Shown piece after piece: positions 9,854-18,827 of a stretch of 49,843 nucleotides of DNA. The DNA is taken from positions 1-49,843 of the forward strand of contig CAMORK010000011.1 of NCBI GenBank assembly GCA_946623755.1. The letters are read 5' to 3'. The notes beneath the pieces were generated by a model. It was given only the letters and a program-made list of their open reading frames with translations. It was not told the origin of the DNA and made no database searches. Origin of the DNA: an uncultured Butyrivibrio sp. (GTDB lineage Bacteria; Bacillota; Clostridia; Lachnospirales; Lachnospiraceae). Every line of letters starts with the position of its first letter. The stretch's first letter is position 1. The translations under genes and the position numbers were made by a program.

Positions 9854-11203
9854 ATGAATAAGATTAGTGGTTTGAAGGTTGCAATGCACAACCTTGGATG
9901 TAAAGTTAATAGTTATGAGATGGATGTAATGGGCCAGAAGCTTGCGGATGCAGGCTGCAAGCTGGTTCCGTTTACTGACGTTGCAGATGTTTATATCATC
10001 AACACCTGCACCGTTACTAATATCGCTGACAGAAAATCCAGGCAGATGCTCCACAAAGCAAAAAAGGAAAATCCGGGAGCTGTGGTCGTGGCTGTCGGAT
10101 GCTATGTAGAAACCGGGATAGACGGTGTAAAAAAGGATGAGAGCATAGACCTTGCTGTCGGCAATAACAAAAAGGGTGAGATTGTCAGCATTCTTGAGGA
10201 GTTCATGGCTGCAAGAGAAGGCATTGAAGATAAGACCATGGGCGGCAGATCGGTCATTGATATAAACGCCACTCACGAATATGAGAATATGCGACTCTCA
10301 GAACTTCCCGAGCACACAAGAGCCTATATCAAGGTACAGGATGGCTGCAATCAGTTCTGCAGCTACTGTGTAATACCATATGCCAGAGGAAGGGTCAGAA
10401 GCCGCGATATGGAGGATGTTCTTTCTGAGATAAAAGACCTTGCGGCAAAGGGACTTAAGGAAGTTGTGATAACAGGTATCCATGTAGGCTCCTATGGTGT
10501 TGACAAAGGAGAGCCACAGCTTATAGAGCTTCTTGAAAAGGTTAACGATATTTCGGGCATAGAGAGGATCCGCATGGGATCCATTGAACCTCGTCTTATG
10601 TCAAAAGAAAACGTCGACAGACTTGCAAAGATAAGCAAACTCTGTCCGCACTTCCATCTTTCGCTTCAGAGTGGCTGTGATTCAGTATTAAAGCGGATGA
10701 ACAGACATTATACTGCAAAAGAGTATATGGAAAGTGTAGGTCTTTTGCGCAAAGCCTTTGACAGACCGGCCATCACAACTGATGTAATAGTGGGCTTTCC
10801 CGGAGAGAGTGAGGAAGAGTTTGAGGAGTGCAGGAAATTTGCTGAGGACATTGCGTTCTATGAGATGCATGTCTTTAAGTATTCCCCAAGAAAAGGAACT
10901 GTGGCAGCAGGACTTGCCGATCAGCTCACCGACAGGCAGAAATCAGCAAGAAGTGATGTGCTTATAAAGCTTACCGAGAGAGATTCCAAGGCATACAGAG
11001 AGTCTTTTATCAAAGAAGAGCTTAAGGTCCTCTGGGAAGATGAGGAGGAGCACGGTGGCGCAAAATACCTTATCGGTCATACCGACAGATATGTCAGAGT
11101 TGCCGTAAAAGAAGGAACAGAGGCTTATAGTGAGGCTGTATCCGGAGAGATCACAAGCGTTGTGCCGACCGGGATGCTGAACGACGAGACACTTCTGGCG
11201 TGA
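9854..11203 (+). CDS. mtaB: tRNA t6A37 methylthiotransferase MtaB
   Basis: Radical-SAM enzyme converting t6A37 to ms2t6A37 in tRNAs decoding ANN codons. The 449-aa protein has the UPF0004 domain with its three iron-sulfur cysteines (Cys16, Cys52, Cys83), the radical-SAM CNQFCSYC cluster (Cys165, Cys169, Cys172) and a C-terminal TRAM domain. ATG 9854 is preferred because the protein then starts just before the family motif LGCKVN. GAGGT at 9836-9840 is rather far (13 bases), so a start nearer the motif remains possible. The stop codon lies inside the inverted repeat that follows. Confidence 0.92.
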   Translation: MNKISGLKVAMHNLGCKVNSYEMDVMGQKLADAGCKLVPFTDVADVYIINTCTVTNIADRKSRQMLHKAKKENPGAVVVAVGCYVETGIDGVKKDESIDLAVGNNKKGEIVSILEEFMAAREGIEDKTMGGRSVIDINATHEYENMRLSELPEHTRAYIKVQDGCNQFCSYCVIPYARGRVRSRDMEDVLSEIKDLAAKGLKEVVITGIHVGSYGVDKGEPQLIELLEKVNDISGIERIRMGSIEPRLMSKENVDRLAKISKLCPHFHLSLQSGCDSVLKRMNRHYTAKEYMESVGLLRKAFDRPAITTDVIVGFPGESEEEFEECRKFAEDIAFYEMHVFKYSPRKGTVAAGLADQLTDRQKSARSDVLIKLTERDSKAYRESFIKEELKVLWEDEEEHGGAKYLIGHTDRYVRVAVKEGTEAYSEAVSGEITSVVPTGMLNDETLLA

Positions 11204-11232
11204 GTCATTGGGGATGTTTCAGTTTGACTCAC
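11200..11232 (+). repeat. REP-like inverted repeat after mtaB
   Basis: GTGAGTCA (11200-11207) and TGACTCAC (11225-11232) form an 8-bp stem overlapping the mtaB stop. The left side, GTGAGTCATTGGGGA, matches the left arm of the glnN terminator (GTGAGTCAGTGGGGA) at 14 of 15 positions. No strong T run follows. It may be a weak terminator or a copy of a dispersed palindromic repeat. Confidence 0.6.
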
Positions 11233-11234
11233 AT

Positions 11235-11263
11235 TTGAACAAATACAAATGGTTTGGTATCAT
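11235..11263 (+). promoter_or_regulatory. Putative promoter of the ireB operon
   Basis: TTGAAC (11235-11240), 17 bp, TATCAT (11258-11263). It lies about 80 bp before ireB. A small hairpin GAGGG/CCCTC (11297-11301 with 11308-11312) lies in the leader. The element match is moderate. Confidence 0.45.
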
Positions 11264-11341
11264 TATATTGATATATTATTTTTTCAGAGATAATAAGAGG
11301 GTGGACTCCCTCACAAAATATAATGAATGGAGAAAGAAAGC

Positions 11342-11617
11342 ATGGCAGATCAGGATTTAGGGAATACCCAATTTTTCAAAGTTGAAGTAGAGCCTGAGAC
11401 AGGTGTTAAGAAGGTACTTTCTGTAGTTTATGATGCGCTTCTTGAGAAGGGATATAATCCGGTTAACCAGATCGTCGGTTATATCATGTCCGGAGATCCC
11501 ACATATATCACAAGCCATAAGGGAGCAAGAAGCCTCATCATGAAGGTTGAGAGAGATGAGCTTGTAGAGGAGATGCTCACTGAGTATATCAAGAGCAACG
11601 ATTGGGCTAAGAAATAA
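11342..11617 (+). CDS. ireB: IreB family regulatory protein (DUF965)
   Basis: IreB is a small cytosolic protein, studied in Enterococcus, phosphorylated by the PASTA kinase IreK and affecting cephalosporin tolerance. The 91-aa product has the family core around [14 protein letters not shown] and [20 protein letters not shown] single threonine near the N-terminus (Thr9) is a candidate phosphorylation site. ATG 11342 has GGAG nine bases before it; an in-frame ATG at 11327 lacks a ribosome binding site. First gene of the conserved ireB-ruvX-DUF1292 block; its stop overlaps the ruvX start as TAATG. Confidence 0.93.
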   Translation: MADQDLGNTQFFKVEVEPETGVKKVLSVVYDALLEKGYNPVNQIVGYIMSGDPTYITSHKGARSLIMKVERDELVEEMLTEYIKSNDWAKK

Positions 11618-12042
11618 TGCGAATTATGGGACTTGATTACGGTTCCAAAACCGTGGGCGTGGCTATCAGCGATGAGCTTTTACTCACTGCCCAGGGCAAA
11701 GAAATTATCCGTAGAAAAGAAGAGAACAAACTTAGAAAAACACTTGCGCGCATAGAAGAACTCATTCAGGAGTACGGGGTGGAGAAGATAGTATTGGGAC
11801 TTCCCTTAAACATGGATGAGTCTGTCTCTGAGCGCTCTGAGTTGTGCCTTGAATTTAAGGACAAGATTGAGAGAAGGACAGGGATACCTGTAGAGATGCT
11901 GGATGAGCGCCTCACGACAGTTGAGGCTGATGAAATAATGAATGAAGCCGGCATTAAGGGGAAAGAGAGAAAAGAGTACGTTGACATGATTGCAGCCCAG
12001 ATCATTCTTCAGGATTATCTGGACAACAAGTTGAAAAGGTGA
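11617..12042 (+). CDS. ruvX: RuvX/YqgF RNase H-fold nuclease
   Basis: The YqgF/RuvX family has a resolvase-like RNase H fold and is linked to 16S rRNA 5'-end processing and Holliday-junction cleavage. The 141-aa protein begins with the first active-site strand, [14 protein letters not shown], and has the LPLNMD and LDERLTT motifs that carry further acidic residues. It is fused by start/stop overlap to ireB, and its own stop lies in the ribosome binding site of the next gene. Confidence 0.95.
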   Translation: MRIMGLDYGSKTVGVAISDELLLTAQGKEIIRRKEENKLRKTLARIEELIQEYGVEKIVLGLPLNMDESVSERSELCLEFKDKIERRTGIPVEMLDERLTTVEADEIMNEAGIKGKERKEYVDMIAAQIILQDYLDNKLKR

Positions 12043-12048
12043 TTTATT

Positions 12049-12312
12049 TTGGAAAAGATTTTATTCAGCCCCGATGGAGAAGAACCGGTTGAGTTTTACT
12101 GTCTTGAGCAGACCACTATAGGCGGCAAGACATACCTTCTGGTTACTGATGAAGAAGATGGTGACGGAGAGGCGCTTGTACTGCGCGACGACTCCGATTT
12201 AAAAGATGAAGAAGCGGTTTACGTTATTGTGGATGACGACCTGGAGCTTGAAGCGGTTGCAGGTGTATTTAGTAAGCTGCTTTCTGAGGATGGCATAGAT
12301 CTGGATATTTAA
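12049..12312 (+). CDS. DUF1292 (YrzB family) protein
   Basis: A very acidic 87-aa protein of the DUF1292 family, found beside ireB and ruvX in most Firmicutes. It shows the usual short beta-rich core (FYCLEQTTIGGKTYLLVTD) followed by Asp/Glu stretches. The function is not known. The start is TTG at 12049 with AAAGGTG at 12035-12041, overlapping the ruvX stop codon, which suggests translational coupling. An alternative internal start is not apparent. Confidence 0.9.
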   Translation: MEKILFSPDGEEPVEFYCLEQTTIGGKTYLLVTDEEDGDGEALVLRDDSDLKDEEAVYVIVDDDLELEAVAGVFSKLLSEDGIDLDI

Positions 12313-12371
12313 CGGGCAAGTGGTTTATATCCTATTCTTTGCGTCCGCCAAAATTATATGGAGGAATTAAT

Positions 12372-14051
12372 TTGAGTAAAAAGAAAACTGAAAACACGTC
12401 CAAGCTGCAGATTATCCCGTTGGGAGGCCTTGAGCAGATTGGAATGAACATCACTGCCTTCAGGTATGAAGACAGTATTATTGTGGTGGATTGCGGATTG
12501 TCTTTTCCCGACGATGACATGCTGGGAATTGATCTTGTAATCCCTGATATCACATATCTGCAGGAAAATATTGATAAGGTTAAGGGCTTTGTAATTACCC
12601 ACGGACATGAGGACCACATCGGTGCGCTTCCTTATGTTCTTCACGAGCTCAACGTGCCTGTTTATGCGACACGCCTTACAATGGGTATCATTGAGCACAA
12701 GCTCGAGGAGCACAGCCTTCTTAAAAAGACCCGCAGAAAGGTTGTAAAGTTTGGACAGTCCATCAATCTTGGACAGTTCAGGGTTGAGTTTATAAGAACA
12801 AACCACTCTATCGTTGATGCTGCGGCTCTTGCCATTTATTCACCGGCAGGAACAGTGGTACATACGGGAGATTTCAAGGTAGACTACACTCCTGTATACG
12901 GAGATCCTATCGACCTTCAGCGCTTTGCAGAGATCGGCAAAAAAGGCGTTCTTGCACTTATGTGTGATTCAACAAACGCTGAGCGCCCCGGATTTACTGC
13001 GTCTGAGAAGACTGTAGGAAGGGCTCTCGACAATCTGTTTGCGGATCATGAGAACTCCAGGATCATCGTTGCTACTTTTGCATCCAACGTTGACAGAGTT
13101 CAGCAGATCATAAATACCGCCCACAAGTGTGGCCGTAAGGTTGCCGTGGAAGGCAGGAGTATGGTCAGCATAATCGATATTGCCCAGAAACTTGAGTGTA
13201 TCAAGATACCTGAGAACACTCTTGTAGACATAGACCAGATCAAGAACTTCCCTGACAATAAGACTACCATTATTACTACTGGAAGCCAGGGAGAGAGTAT
13301 GGCGGCTCTTAGCCGTATGGCCAACGGTCAGCACAGAAAGATCACTATCGGTGCGGGAGACACAGTTATCTTCTCGTCACACCCTATCCCTGGTAATGAA
13401 AAGGCAGTAACCAATATCATCAATGAGCTTCAGATGAAGGGCGCAGAGGTTATTTTCCAGGATGTGCACGTTTCAGGACACGCATGTCAGGAGGATATCA
13501 AGCTTATCTATACGCTTGTAAAGCCCAAGTACGCAGTGCCTGTTCACGGTGAGTACAGGCATCTTATCGCTCAGAGAAAGATTGCAAAAGACCTTGGAAT
13601 TCCCAAGGAGAATATCTTTATCCTTCACTCAGGTGAGATTCTTGAACTCTCAGAAGACAGTGCCAAAGTTACAGGCAAGGTTCCCGTCGGAGCGATCCTT
13701 GTTGACGGACTTGGTGTCGGCGATGTGGGAAATGTTGTACTTAGAGATAGACAGCATCTTGCAGAAGATGGTATTGTAATTGTTGTATTTGGAATTGACA
13801 GGGACAGTGCTCAGCTTGTTTCGGGACCGAGCATTGTTTCAAGAGGCTTTGTATATGTAAGGGAGTCCGACAAACTCATAGAGGATGCTACCGATATGGT
13901 TTATGACGACGTTACTGAGGCTCTGGATAAGGGTATTACAGACTGGACCAAGCTCAAGAATATCGTCAAGGATACCCTTAGCGACTACATATGGAAAAAG
14001 ACAAAGAGAAGGCCTATGATAATGCCTATCATAATGGATACGCATTTCTGA
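12372..14051 (+). CDS. rnj: Ribonuclease J
   Basis: Metallo-beta-lactamase/beta-CASP ribonuclease with 5'-3' exonuclease and endonuclease activity in mRNA decay and rRNA maturation. The 559-aa protein has the metal site HGHEDH at 77-82, further motif histidines, the beta-CASP domain and a C-terminal region ending in KTKRRPMIMPIIM. TTG at 12372 is chosen because GGAGG (12360-12364) precedes it by seven bases; an upstream TTG at 12339 has no ribosome binding site. It lies inside what is otherwise the yrz/yrr gene block of Bacillus. Whether it is RNase J1- or J2-like cannot be fixed here, although the full metal motif suggests an active enzyme. Confidence 0.95.
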   Translation: MSKKKTENTSKLQIIPLGGLEQIGMNITAFRYEDSIIVVDCGLSFPDDDMLGIDLVIPDITYLQENIDKVKGFVITHGHEDHIGALPYVLHELNVPVYATRLTMGIIEHKLEEHSLLKKTRRKVVKFGQSINLGQFRVEFIRTNHSIVDAAALAIYSPAGTVVHTGDFKVDYTPVYGDPIDLQRFAEIGKKGVLALMCDSTNAERPGFTASEKTVGRALDNLFADHENSRIIVATFASNVDRVQQIINTAHKCGRKVAVEGRSMVSIIDIAQKLECIKIPENTLVDIDQIKNFPDNKTTIITTGSQGESMAALSRMANGQHRKITIGAGDTVIFSSHPIPGNEKAVTNIINELQMKGAEVIFQDVHVSGHACQEDIKLIYTLVKPKYAVPVHGEYRHLIAQRKIAKDLGIPKENIFILHSGEILELSEDSAKVTGKVPVGAILVDGLGVGDVGNVVLRDRQHLAEDGIVIVVFGIDRDSAQLVSGPSIVSRGFVYVRESDKLIEDATDMVYDDVTEALDKGITDWTKLKNIVKDTLSDYIWKKTKRRPMIMPIIMDTHF

Positions 14052-14070
14052 GGCTCCTTGGGGAGATTTT

Positions 14071-14493
14071 ATGAACGCAAGAAAATTCTTTCTGGGATTG
14101 CTGGACACAGCTGTGAAGGTTGCATTTGTCATAGTTGTGGCCATGCTTATCTCGAAATATGCCAGGATCGCCTATAACTATGGTTATCAGATATTCAGTC
14201 AGTCAGCGGTTTCTTCCGGAACCGGCAGGACAGTGAGCTTTACCGTAAAAAGCGGTGATGACGTTGATACCATTGCTGATAACCTTGCCGGTCTTGGACT
14301 TATTACCGATAAGAGGCTTTTCAAGCTTCAGGAAAGATTCTCTGAATACCATGAGAAGGAAAAGCCGGGGACATATGAACTGAGCACGGCCATGACTCCT
14401 GAGGAGATGCTTATGGTAATGTCAGGCGGTCAGGAAGCTGCCGACGGGGAGGACGGAGATAAGGATACCGGAGACGAATCAGATGGTGGGTGA
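14071..14493 (+). CDS. Short MltG/YceG-like membrane protein
   Basis: A 140-aa protein with one N-terminal membrane helix (about 11-33). An extracytoplasmic segment follows (VSFTVKSGDDVDTIADNL, then PGTYELSTAMTPEEMLMVMSGG) that matches the LysM-like start of endolytic transglycosylase MltG. It ends in an acidic tail, without the catalytic YceG domain. Full MltG proteins exceed 300 aa, so this is either a reduced paralogue or a binding-only protein. The reading frame is intact and tightly packed (20 bp after RNase J, overlapping the next gene by 11 bases), so it is not an obvious pseudogene. It takes the place of yrrL in the Bacillus order. Confidence 0.8.
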   Translation: MNARKFFLGLLDTAVKVAFVIVVAMLISKYARIAYNYGYQIFSQSAVSSGTGRTVSFTVKSGDDVDTIADNLAGLGLITDKRLFKLQERFSEYHEKEKPGTYELSTAMTPEEMLMVMSGGQEAADGEDGDKDTGDESDGG

Positions 14494-15127
14494 GAACGAC
14501 AGGATCAGTTCCTTTATAAATTCTCTTGATGCCGGCAATCTTCCGTTCCTTGATGAACTGGAGAGAGTGGCACTTCAGGACCAGGTTCCCATAATCCGCA
14601 AGGATACGCAGGCGCTTCTTAAATTTCTTATGGCCCAGAGCAGGCCGAAAAATATTCTGGAAGTTGGCTGTGCAGTGGGATTTTCAGCACTTTTATTGGC
14701 TGCTTACAGCGAAGCGGACACTAAGATCACAACTATAGAGAAGTTTGAGAAGAGGATTCCCGTAGCAAGGGAGAACTTTTCCAAATATGACAACGAAGGT
14801 AAAATCACACTGTTGGAGGGGGACGCCACAGATATTTTAAAGGGTCTTGATCCGGGGTATGATTTTATTTTTATGGACGCAGCTAAGGGGCAGTACATCA
14901 ATTTTTTACCGGACTGCCTGAGAATACTTAATAAAGGCGGACTTCTGGTCTCCGACAACGTCCTTCAGGACGGAGATGTCTTTGAATCCAGGTTCGCGGT
15001 AACAAGAAGAAATCGCACCATCCATGCAAGGATGCGCGAGTATTTGTATGAGCTTAAGCACAACGATCAGCTGAATACTGTTATACTGACCGTTGGCGAC
15101 GGAATGACATTATCTGTTAAGCTTTGA
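14483..15127 (+). CDS. trmR: TrmR-like tRNA 5-hydroxyuridine methyltransferase
   Basis: A class I SAM methyltransferase of the O-methyltransferase 3 family (214 aa), with the SAM loop LEVGCAVGFSALLLA near residue 56 and the metal-binding FIFMDAAKGQY segment near 130. Its position just before a U32 peptidase-family gene matches Bacillus subtilis yrrM, whose product TrmR methylates ho5U34 to mo5U34 in tRNA. The specific function here is inferred from family plus neighbour. It overlaps the preceding gene by 11 bases. The start is ATG 14483 with GGAG at 14470-14473. Confidence 0.82.
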   Translation: MVGENDRISSFINSLDAGNLPFLDELERVALQDQVPIIRKDTQALLKFLMAQSRPKNILEVGCAVGFSALLLAAYSEADTKITTIEKFEKRIPVARENFSKYDNEGKITLLEGDATDILKGLDPGYDFIFMDAAKGQYINFLPDCLRILNKGGLLVSDNVLQDGDVFESRFAVTRRNRTIHARMREYLYELKHNDQLNTVILTVGDGMTLSVKL

Positions 15128-15154
15128 TTTATGTTTTTTTGAGGTACGAACAAT

Positions 15155-16399
15155 ATGAAAAAACCGGAACTTTTAATACCTGCATCAAGTCTTGAAGTAC
15201 TAAAGACAGCCGTGACCTTTGGTGCGGATGCGGTTTATATCGGCGGAGATGCCTTCGGGCTTCGCGCAAAGGCCAAGAATTTCAGCCACGATGAGATGAA
15301 GGAAGGCATTGAATTTGCCCACGCTCATGGTGTCAAGGTCCATGTCACCGTAAATATCCTGGCACATAACTACGATCTTGACGGCGTTGAGACTTATCTT
15401 CATGAGTTAAAAGAGCTAAAGCCCGATGCGCTTATTATTGCAGACCCGGGCATTTTTATGAAGGCAAGAAGGATATGCCCCGAGATTGATATACATGTCT
15501 CAACACAGGCCAACAACACCAACTATGAAACCTATAATTTCTGGCATGATCTCGGCGCCAGGAGAGTTGTTGCAGCCAGGGAGCTCTCTATAAATGAGAT
15601 AAAAGAGATCACATCCAAAATTCCTGAAGATCTGGAAATGGAGTGCTTTATTCACGGAGCTATGTGCATTTCCTACTCGGGAAGATGTCTTTTGTCCAAC
15701 TACTTCACCGGGCGTGACGCCAATCATGGCGCCTGCACGCATCCCTGCAGATGGAAATATGCAGTTGTTGAGGAGAAAAGACCGGGGGAATATCTTCCGG
15801 TATACGAGAACGAGCGTGGAACCTACATCTTCAACTCCAAGGATCTGTGCATGATCGAGCATATTCCGGAACTGGTGGATGCCGGCGTTGACAGCTGTAA
15901 GATTGAGGGAAGAATGAAGACGGCCCTCTATGTTGCAACGGTTGCAAGGACTTACAGAAAGGCCATCGACGATTATTTTGAGTCTGAAGAGAAGTACAGA
16001 CAGAACATGCCGTGGTATCTTGATCAGATTTCAAGATGCACTTATCGTCAGTTCACAACGGGCTTTTATTTTGGTAAGCCTACATATGAGACTCAGATCT
16101 ATGACAACAACACTTACATAAATGAATACATCTACCTCGGAATCGTCTACGATATTGACGAGAGAGGCTTTGCGAGAATAGAGCAGAGAAACAAGTTCTC
16201 CGTGGGTGATGAGATTGAGATCATGAAACCCGACGGAACTGATGTAAAGACCACTGTCAGAGGTATGTACAGAGAGGACGGAACAGCGGTTGAATCCTGT
16301 CCGCACTCCAAGGAGATCATATATCTTGACCTTTTTGTCACACCTTCAAAATACGATATTCTCAGAGTGGACGCAGAAGATTCCTCCAAGGAACAGTAA
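15155..16399 (+). CDS. U32 family protein, TrhP-like tRNA hydroxylation protein
   Basis: A 414-aa peptidase U32 family member with the signature around ECFIHGAMCISYSGRC and the cysteines of the following CTHPCRW segment, plausible ligands for an iron-sulfur cluster. TrhP proteins (Escherichia coli YegQ, Bacillus YrrN/YrrO) use prephenate to form 5-hydroxyuridine at tRNA position 34. Pairing with the TrmR-like gene 27 bp upstream supports the same two-step pathway here. Bacillus has two adjacent U32 genes; only one is present. GAGGT precedes ATG 15155. Older annotations call this family collagenase-like. Confidence 0.82.
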   Translation: MKKPELLIPASSLEVLKTAVTFGADAVYIGGDAFGLRAKAKNFSHDEMKEGIEFAHAHGVKVHVTVNILAHNYDLDGVETYLHELKELKPDALIIADPGIFMKARRICPEIDIHVSTQANNTNYETYNFWHDLGARRVVAARELSINEIKEITSKIPEDLEMECFIHGAMCISYSGRCLLSNYFTGRDANHGACTHPCRWKYAVVEEKRPGEYLPVYENERGTYIFNSKDLCMIEHIPELVDAGVDSCKIEGRMKTALYVATVARTYRKAIDDYFESEEKYRQNMPWYLDQISRCTYRQFTTGFYFGKPTYETQIYDNNTYINEYIYLGIVYDIDERGFARIEQRNKFSVGDEIEIMKPDGTDVKTTVRGMYREDGTAVESCPHSKEIIYLDLFVTPSKYDILRVDAEDSSKEQ

Positions 16400-16406
16400 A
16401 AAACAC

Positions 16407-16434
16407 TTGAGTTTTCGGAGAATTATTGTATAGT
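16407..16434 (+). promoter_or_regulatory. Putative glnN promoter
   Basis: TTGAGT (16407-16412), 16 bp, TATAGT (16429-16434), about 33 bp before the glnN start. It lies immediately after the U32 gene stop, giving glnN its own transcription start. Confidence 0.6.
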
Positions 16435-16467
16435 GGTATACAAATTCAGTTTAAAGGGGAACATAGG

Positions 16468-18579
16468 ATGAGCAATGTGGTTAATGTAGAAGAGATTTTT
16501 GGTCAGAATGTCTTTACCATCGCAACGATGAGAGAGCGCCTTCCCAAGTCTGTTTACAAGGATGTTATAAATGTCATCGAGAACGGCGGAGAACTCTCCA
16601 AAGAGTCAGCTGATGTTGTTGCCAACGAGATGAAGAGCTGGGCAATGGAAAGGGGAGCAACACACTACACCCACTGGTTCCAGCCACTTACAGGTATAAC
16701 AGCTGAGAAGCACGATTCATTTGTTGGAAGTGCCGATGCCGACGGCCACATGCTCACTTCTTTTTCGGGAAAAGAGCTTATAAAGGGCGAACCTGATGCG
16801 TCATCATTCCCGTCAGGCGGACTCAGGGCTACATTTGAAGCAAGAGGATATACAACCTGGGATATCACATCTCCCGCTTTCCTTAAGGAATCCGGAGCAG
16901 GTGTTACCCTCTGCATCCCTACAGCATTTTGCTCATATACAGGAGAAGCTCTTGATAAAAAGACTCCTCTCTTAAGATCCATGGAAGCAGTTGGAAAACA
17001 GGCCCTTAGAATAGTAAGACTCTTTGGTAATGAGACGGCCAAGAGAGTGAATGTATCAGTCGGACCTGAGCAGGAATACTTCCTGGTTGACTGGGATAAG
17101 TCCATGAAGAGAGAAGATCTTATCTTTACAGGAAGAACACTTTTTGGTGCAATGCCTCCCAAGGGTCAGGAGATGGAGGATCACTACTTCGGCGTTATCC
17201 GTGAGAGAGTCGGAGAGTTTATGAAGGACCTCAATACAGAGCTTTGGAAGCTTGGTGTTCCGGACAAGACTCAGCACAACGAGGTGGCTCCCGGACAGCA
17301 CGAACTTGCACCTATCTATGAGACTGCAAATATCGCAGTTGATCACAACCAGATCATAATGGAGACCATGAAGAGAGTGGCAGAGCATCATCACATGAGA
17401 TGTCTTCTCCACGAGAAGCCCTTTGCCGGAGTTAACGGTTCAGGTAAGCATGACAACTGGTCTCTTTGCACAGATGACGGCGTGAACCTTCTTGATCCCG
17501 GTGATACACCAAACAAGAATGTTCAGTTCCTTTTTGTACTTGCATGCATACTTAAGGCAGTAGATACTCACGCTGACCTTCTTCGTCAGAGCGCGGCCGA
17601 TGTAGGAAATGACCACAGACTCGGTGCCAACGAGGCTCCGCCTGCTATTATTTCCGTATTCCTCGGAGAACAGCTTGAGGATGTTGTAAGACAGCTTATA
17701 GAGACCGGTGTTGCCAAGTCCAGTAAGCGCGGCGGTAAGCTCAAGACCGGTGTTTCAACCCTTCCTCAGTTTGAGAAGGATGCAACAGACAGAAACCGTA
17801 CATCACCTTTTGCCTTTACAGGTAATAAGTTCGAGTTCAGAATGGTTGGTTCATCAGATTCAATGGCCAGCTCAAATACTACTCTTAATACTATTGTTGC
17901 GGAGGCTTTCTGCGAAGCAGCGAATATCCTTGAGAAGGCAGATGACTTTGATGTTGCTGTCCACGACCTTATGAAAGAATATCTGACCAAACACCAGAGG
18001 ATCATTTTCAACGGCGACGGATATTCGGATGCATGGGTAAAAGAGGCTGAGAGACGCGGACTTCCAAACATCAAGTCCACAATTGAGGCAGCAGATACTC
18101 TTACTACCAAGAAAGCTATCAAGCTTTTTGAAGACTTTGGCGTATATACCAGGGTTGAGCTTGAGTCCAGAAAAGAGATCATTTTCGAGAATTATGCCAA
18201 GACTATCAACATCGAGGCTCTTACAATGATAGATATGGCTTCCAAGCAGATCATTCCTGCAGTTATGAAGTACGCAGGACGTCTCGCCAAGGATGTCAAC
18301 GAAGTCAAGGCAGCAGGTGCTGATGCTTCTGCTATGGCAGATGAGCTTAAAGAGATCACAACAGAGCTTAACAAGATGAAGAAGGCTCTCGACCAGCTTA
18401 AGGCCAATGAAGCCAAGGCCGGCAAGATCACAGACGAAAGGAAGCTCGCATTTTTCTACAAGGATAAGGTAAGACCTTCCATGGATGCTCTTCGTGAGCC
18501 TGCCGACAAGCTTGAGATGCTTGTTGATAAAAAGGATTGGCCATTCCCTACATATGCAGATCTGCTTTTCGAAGGTTAA
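16468..18579 (+). CDS. glnN: Glutamine synthetase type III (GlnN)
   Basis: ATP-dependent synthesis of glutamine from glutamate and ammonia. The 703-aa length and the N-terminal GSIII domain identify the long type III enzyme of anaerobes and cyanobacteria rather than the 440-470 aa GlnA. Recognisable catalytic-domain stretches include [36 protein letters not shown] and [20 protein letters not shown] 16468 is chosen because AAAGGGGA lies seven bases before it. It has its own promoter and a very strong terminator, and a glutamine tRNA gene follows. Confidence 0.95.
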   Translation: MSNVVNVEEIFGQNVFTIATMRERLPKSVYKDVINVIENGGELSKESADVVANEMKSWAMERGATHYTHWFQPLTGITAEKHDSFVGSADADGHMLTSFSGKELIKGEPDASSFPSGGLRATFEARGYTTWDITSPAFLKESGAGVTLCIPTAFCSYTGEALDKKTPLLRSMEAVGKQALRIVRLFGNETAKRVNVSVGPEQEYFLVDWDKSMKREDLIFTGRTLFGAMPPKGQEMEDHYFGVIRERVGEFMKDLNTELWKLGVPDKTQHNEVAPGQHELAPIYETANIAVDHNQIIMETMKRVAEHHHMRCLLHEKPFAGVNGSGKHDNWSLCTDDGVNLLDPGDTPNKNVQFLFVLACILKAVDTHADLLRQSAADVGNDHRLGANEAPPAIISVFLGEQLEDVVRQLIETGVAKSSKRGGKLKTGVSTLPQFEKDATDRNRTSPFAFTGNKFEFRMVGSSDSMASSNTTLNTIVAEAFCEAANILEKADDFDVAVHDLMKEYLTKHQRIIFNGDGYSDAWVKEAERRGLPNIKSTIEAADTLTTKKAIKLFEDFGVYTRVELESRKEIIFENYAKTINIEALTMIDMASKQIIPAVMKYAGRLAKDVNEVKAAGADASAMADELKEITTELNKMKKALDQLKANEAKAGKITDERKLAFFYKDKVRPSMDALREPADKLEMLVDKKDWPFPTYADLLFEG

Positions 18580-18582
18580 TAT

Positions 18583-18639
18583 GTGAGTCAGTGGGGACCA
18601 AAACTGCCAAATCCGCCGTCCCCACTGACTCACTTTTTT
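18583..18639 (+). terminator. Strong terminator after glnN
   Basis: GTGAGTCAGTGGGGAC (18583-18598) pairs perfectly over 16 bp with 18618-18633 around a 19-base loop, then six T. It starts 4 bp after the glnN stop. The arm sequence resembles dispersed palindromic repeats seen in many Firmicutes and the repeat at 11200. Confidence 0.92.
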
Positions 18640-18667
18640 CTTTTTTGAAAAAAATTTAAAAAAGTAC

Positions 18668-18696
18668 TTGCAATTAATAAAAGAACCACGTATAAT
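18668..18696 (+). promoter_or_regulatory. Promoter of tRNA-Gln
   Basis: TTGCAA (18668-18673), 17 bp, consensus TATAAT (18691-18696). Transcription would begin about 8 bp before the mature tRNA 5' end. Confidence 0.85.
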
Positions 18697-18710
18697 TACT
18701 TCTTGTCCGA

Positions 18711-18783
18711 TGGGCTATCGCCAAGCGGTAAGGCAACGGACTCTGACTCCGTCATTACGTAGGTTCGAATCCTACTAGCCCAG
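18711..18783 (+). tRNA. tRNA-Gln (anticodon CUG)
   Basis: A full cloverleaf is present. The acceptor stem is TGGGCTA with TAGCCCA and discriminator G, with a short D-arm GCC/GGC. The anticodon stem ACGGA/TCCGT encloses loop CTCTGAC, giving anticodon CTG. The T-arm has the GTTCGAATC core. CCA is not encoded. It is nearly identical in plan to Bacillus tRNA-Gln but with C in the wobble position, so it reads CAG only; a UUG isoacceptor for CAA must exist elsewhere. It has its own promoter and terminator. Confidence 0.97.
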
Positions 18784-18789
18784 CTATTA

Positions 18790-18823
18790 AGCTCCTCAAA
18801 GCGTTAGCTTTGAGGAGCTTTTT
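18790..18823 (+). terminator. Terminator of tRNA-Gln
   Basis: AGCTCCTCAAAGC (18790-18802) pairs with GCTTTGAGGAGCT (18807-18819) around a GTTA loop, followed by a T run. Confidence 0.9.
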
Positions 18824-18827
18824 GCGC

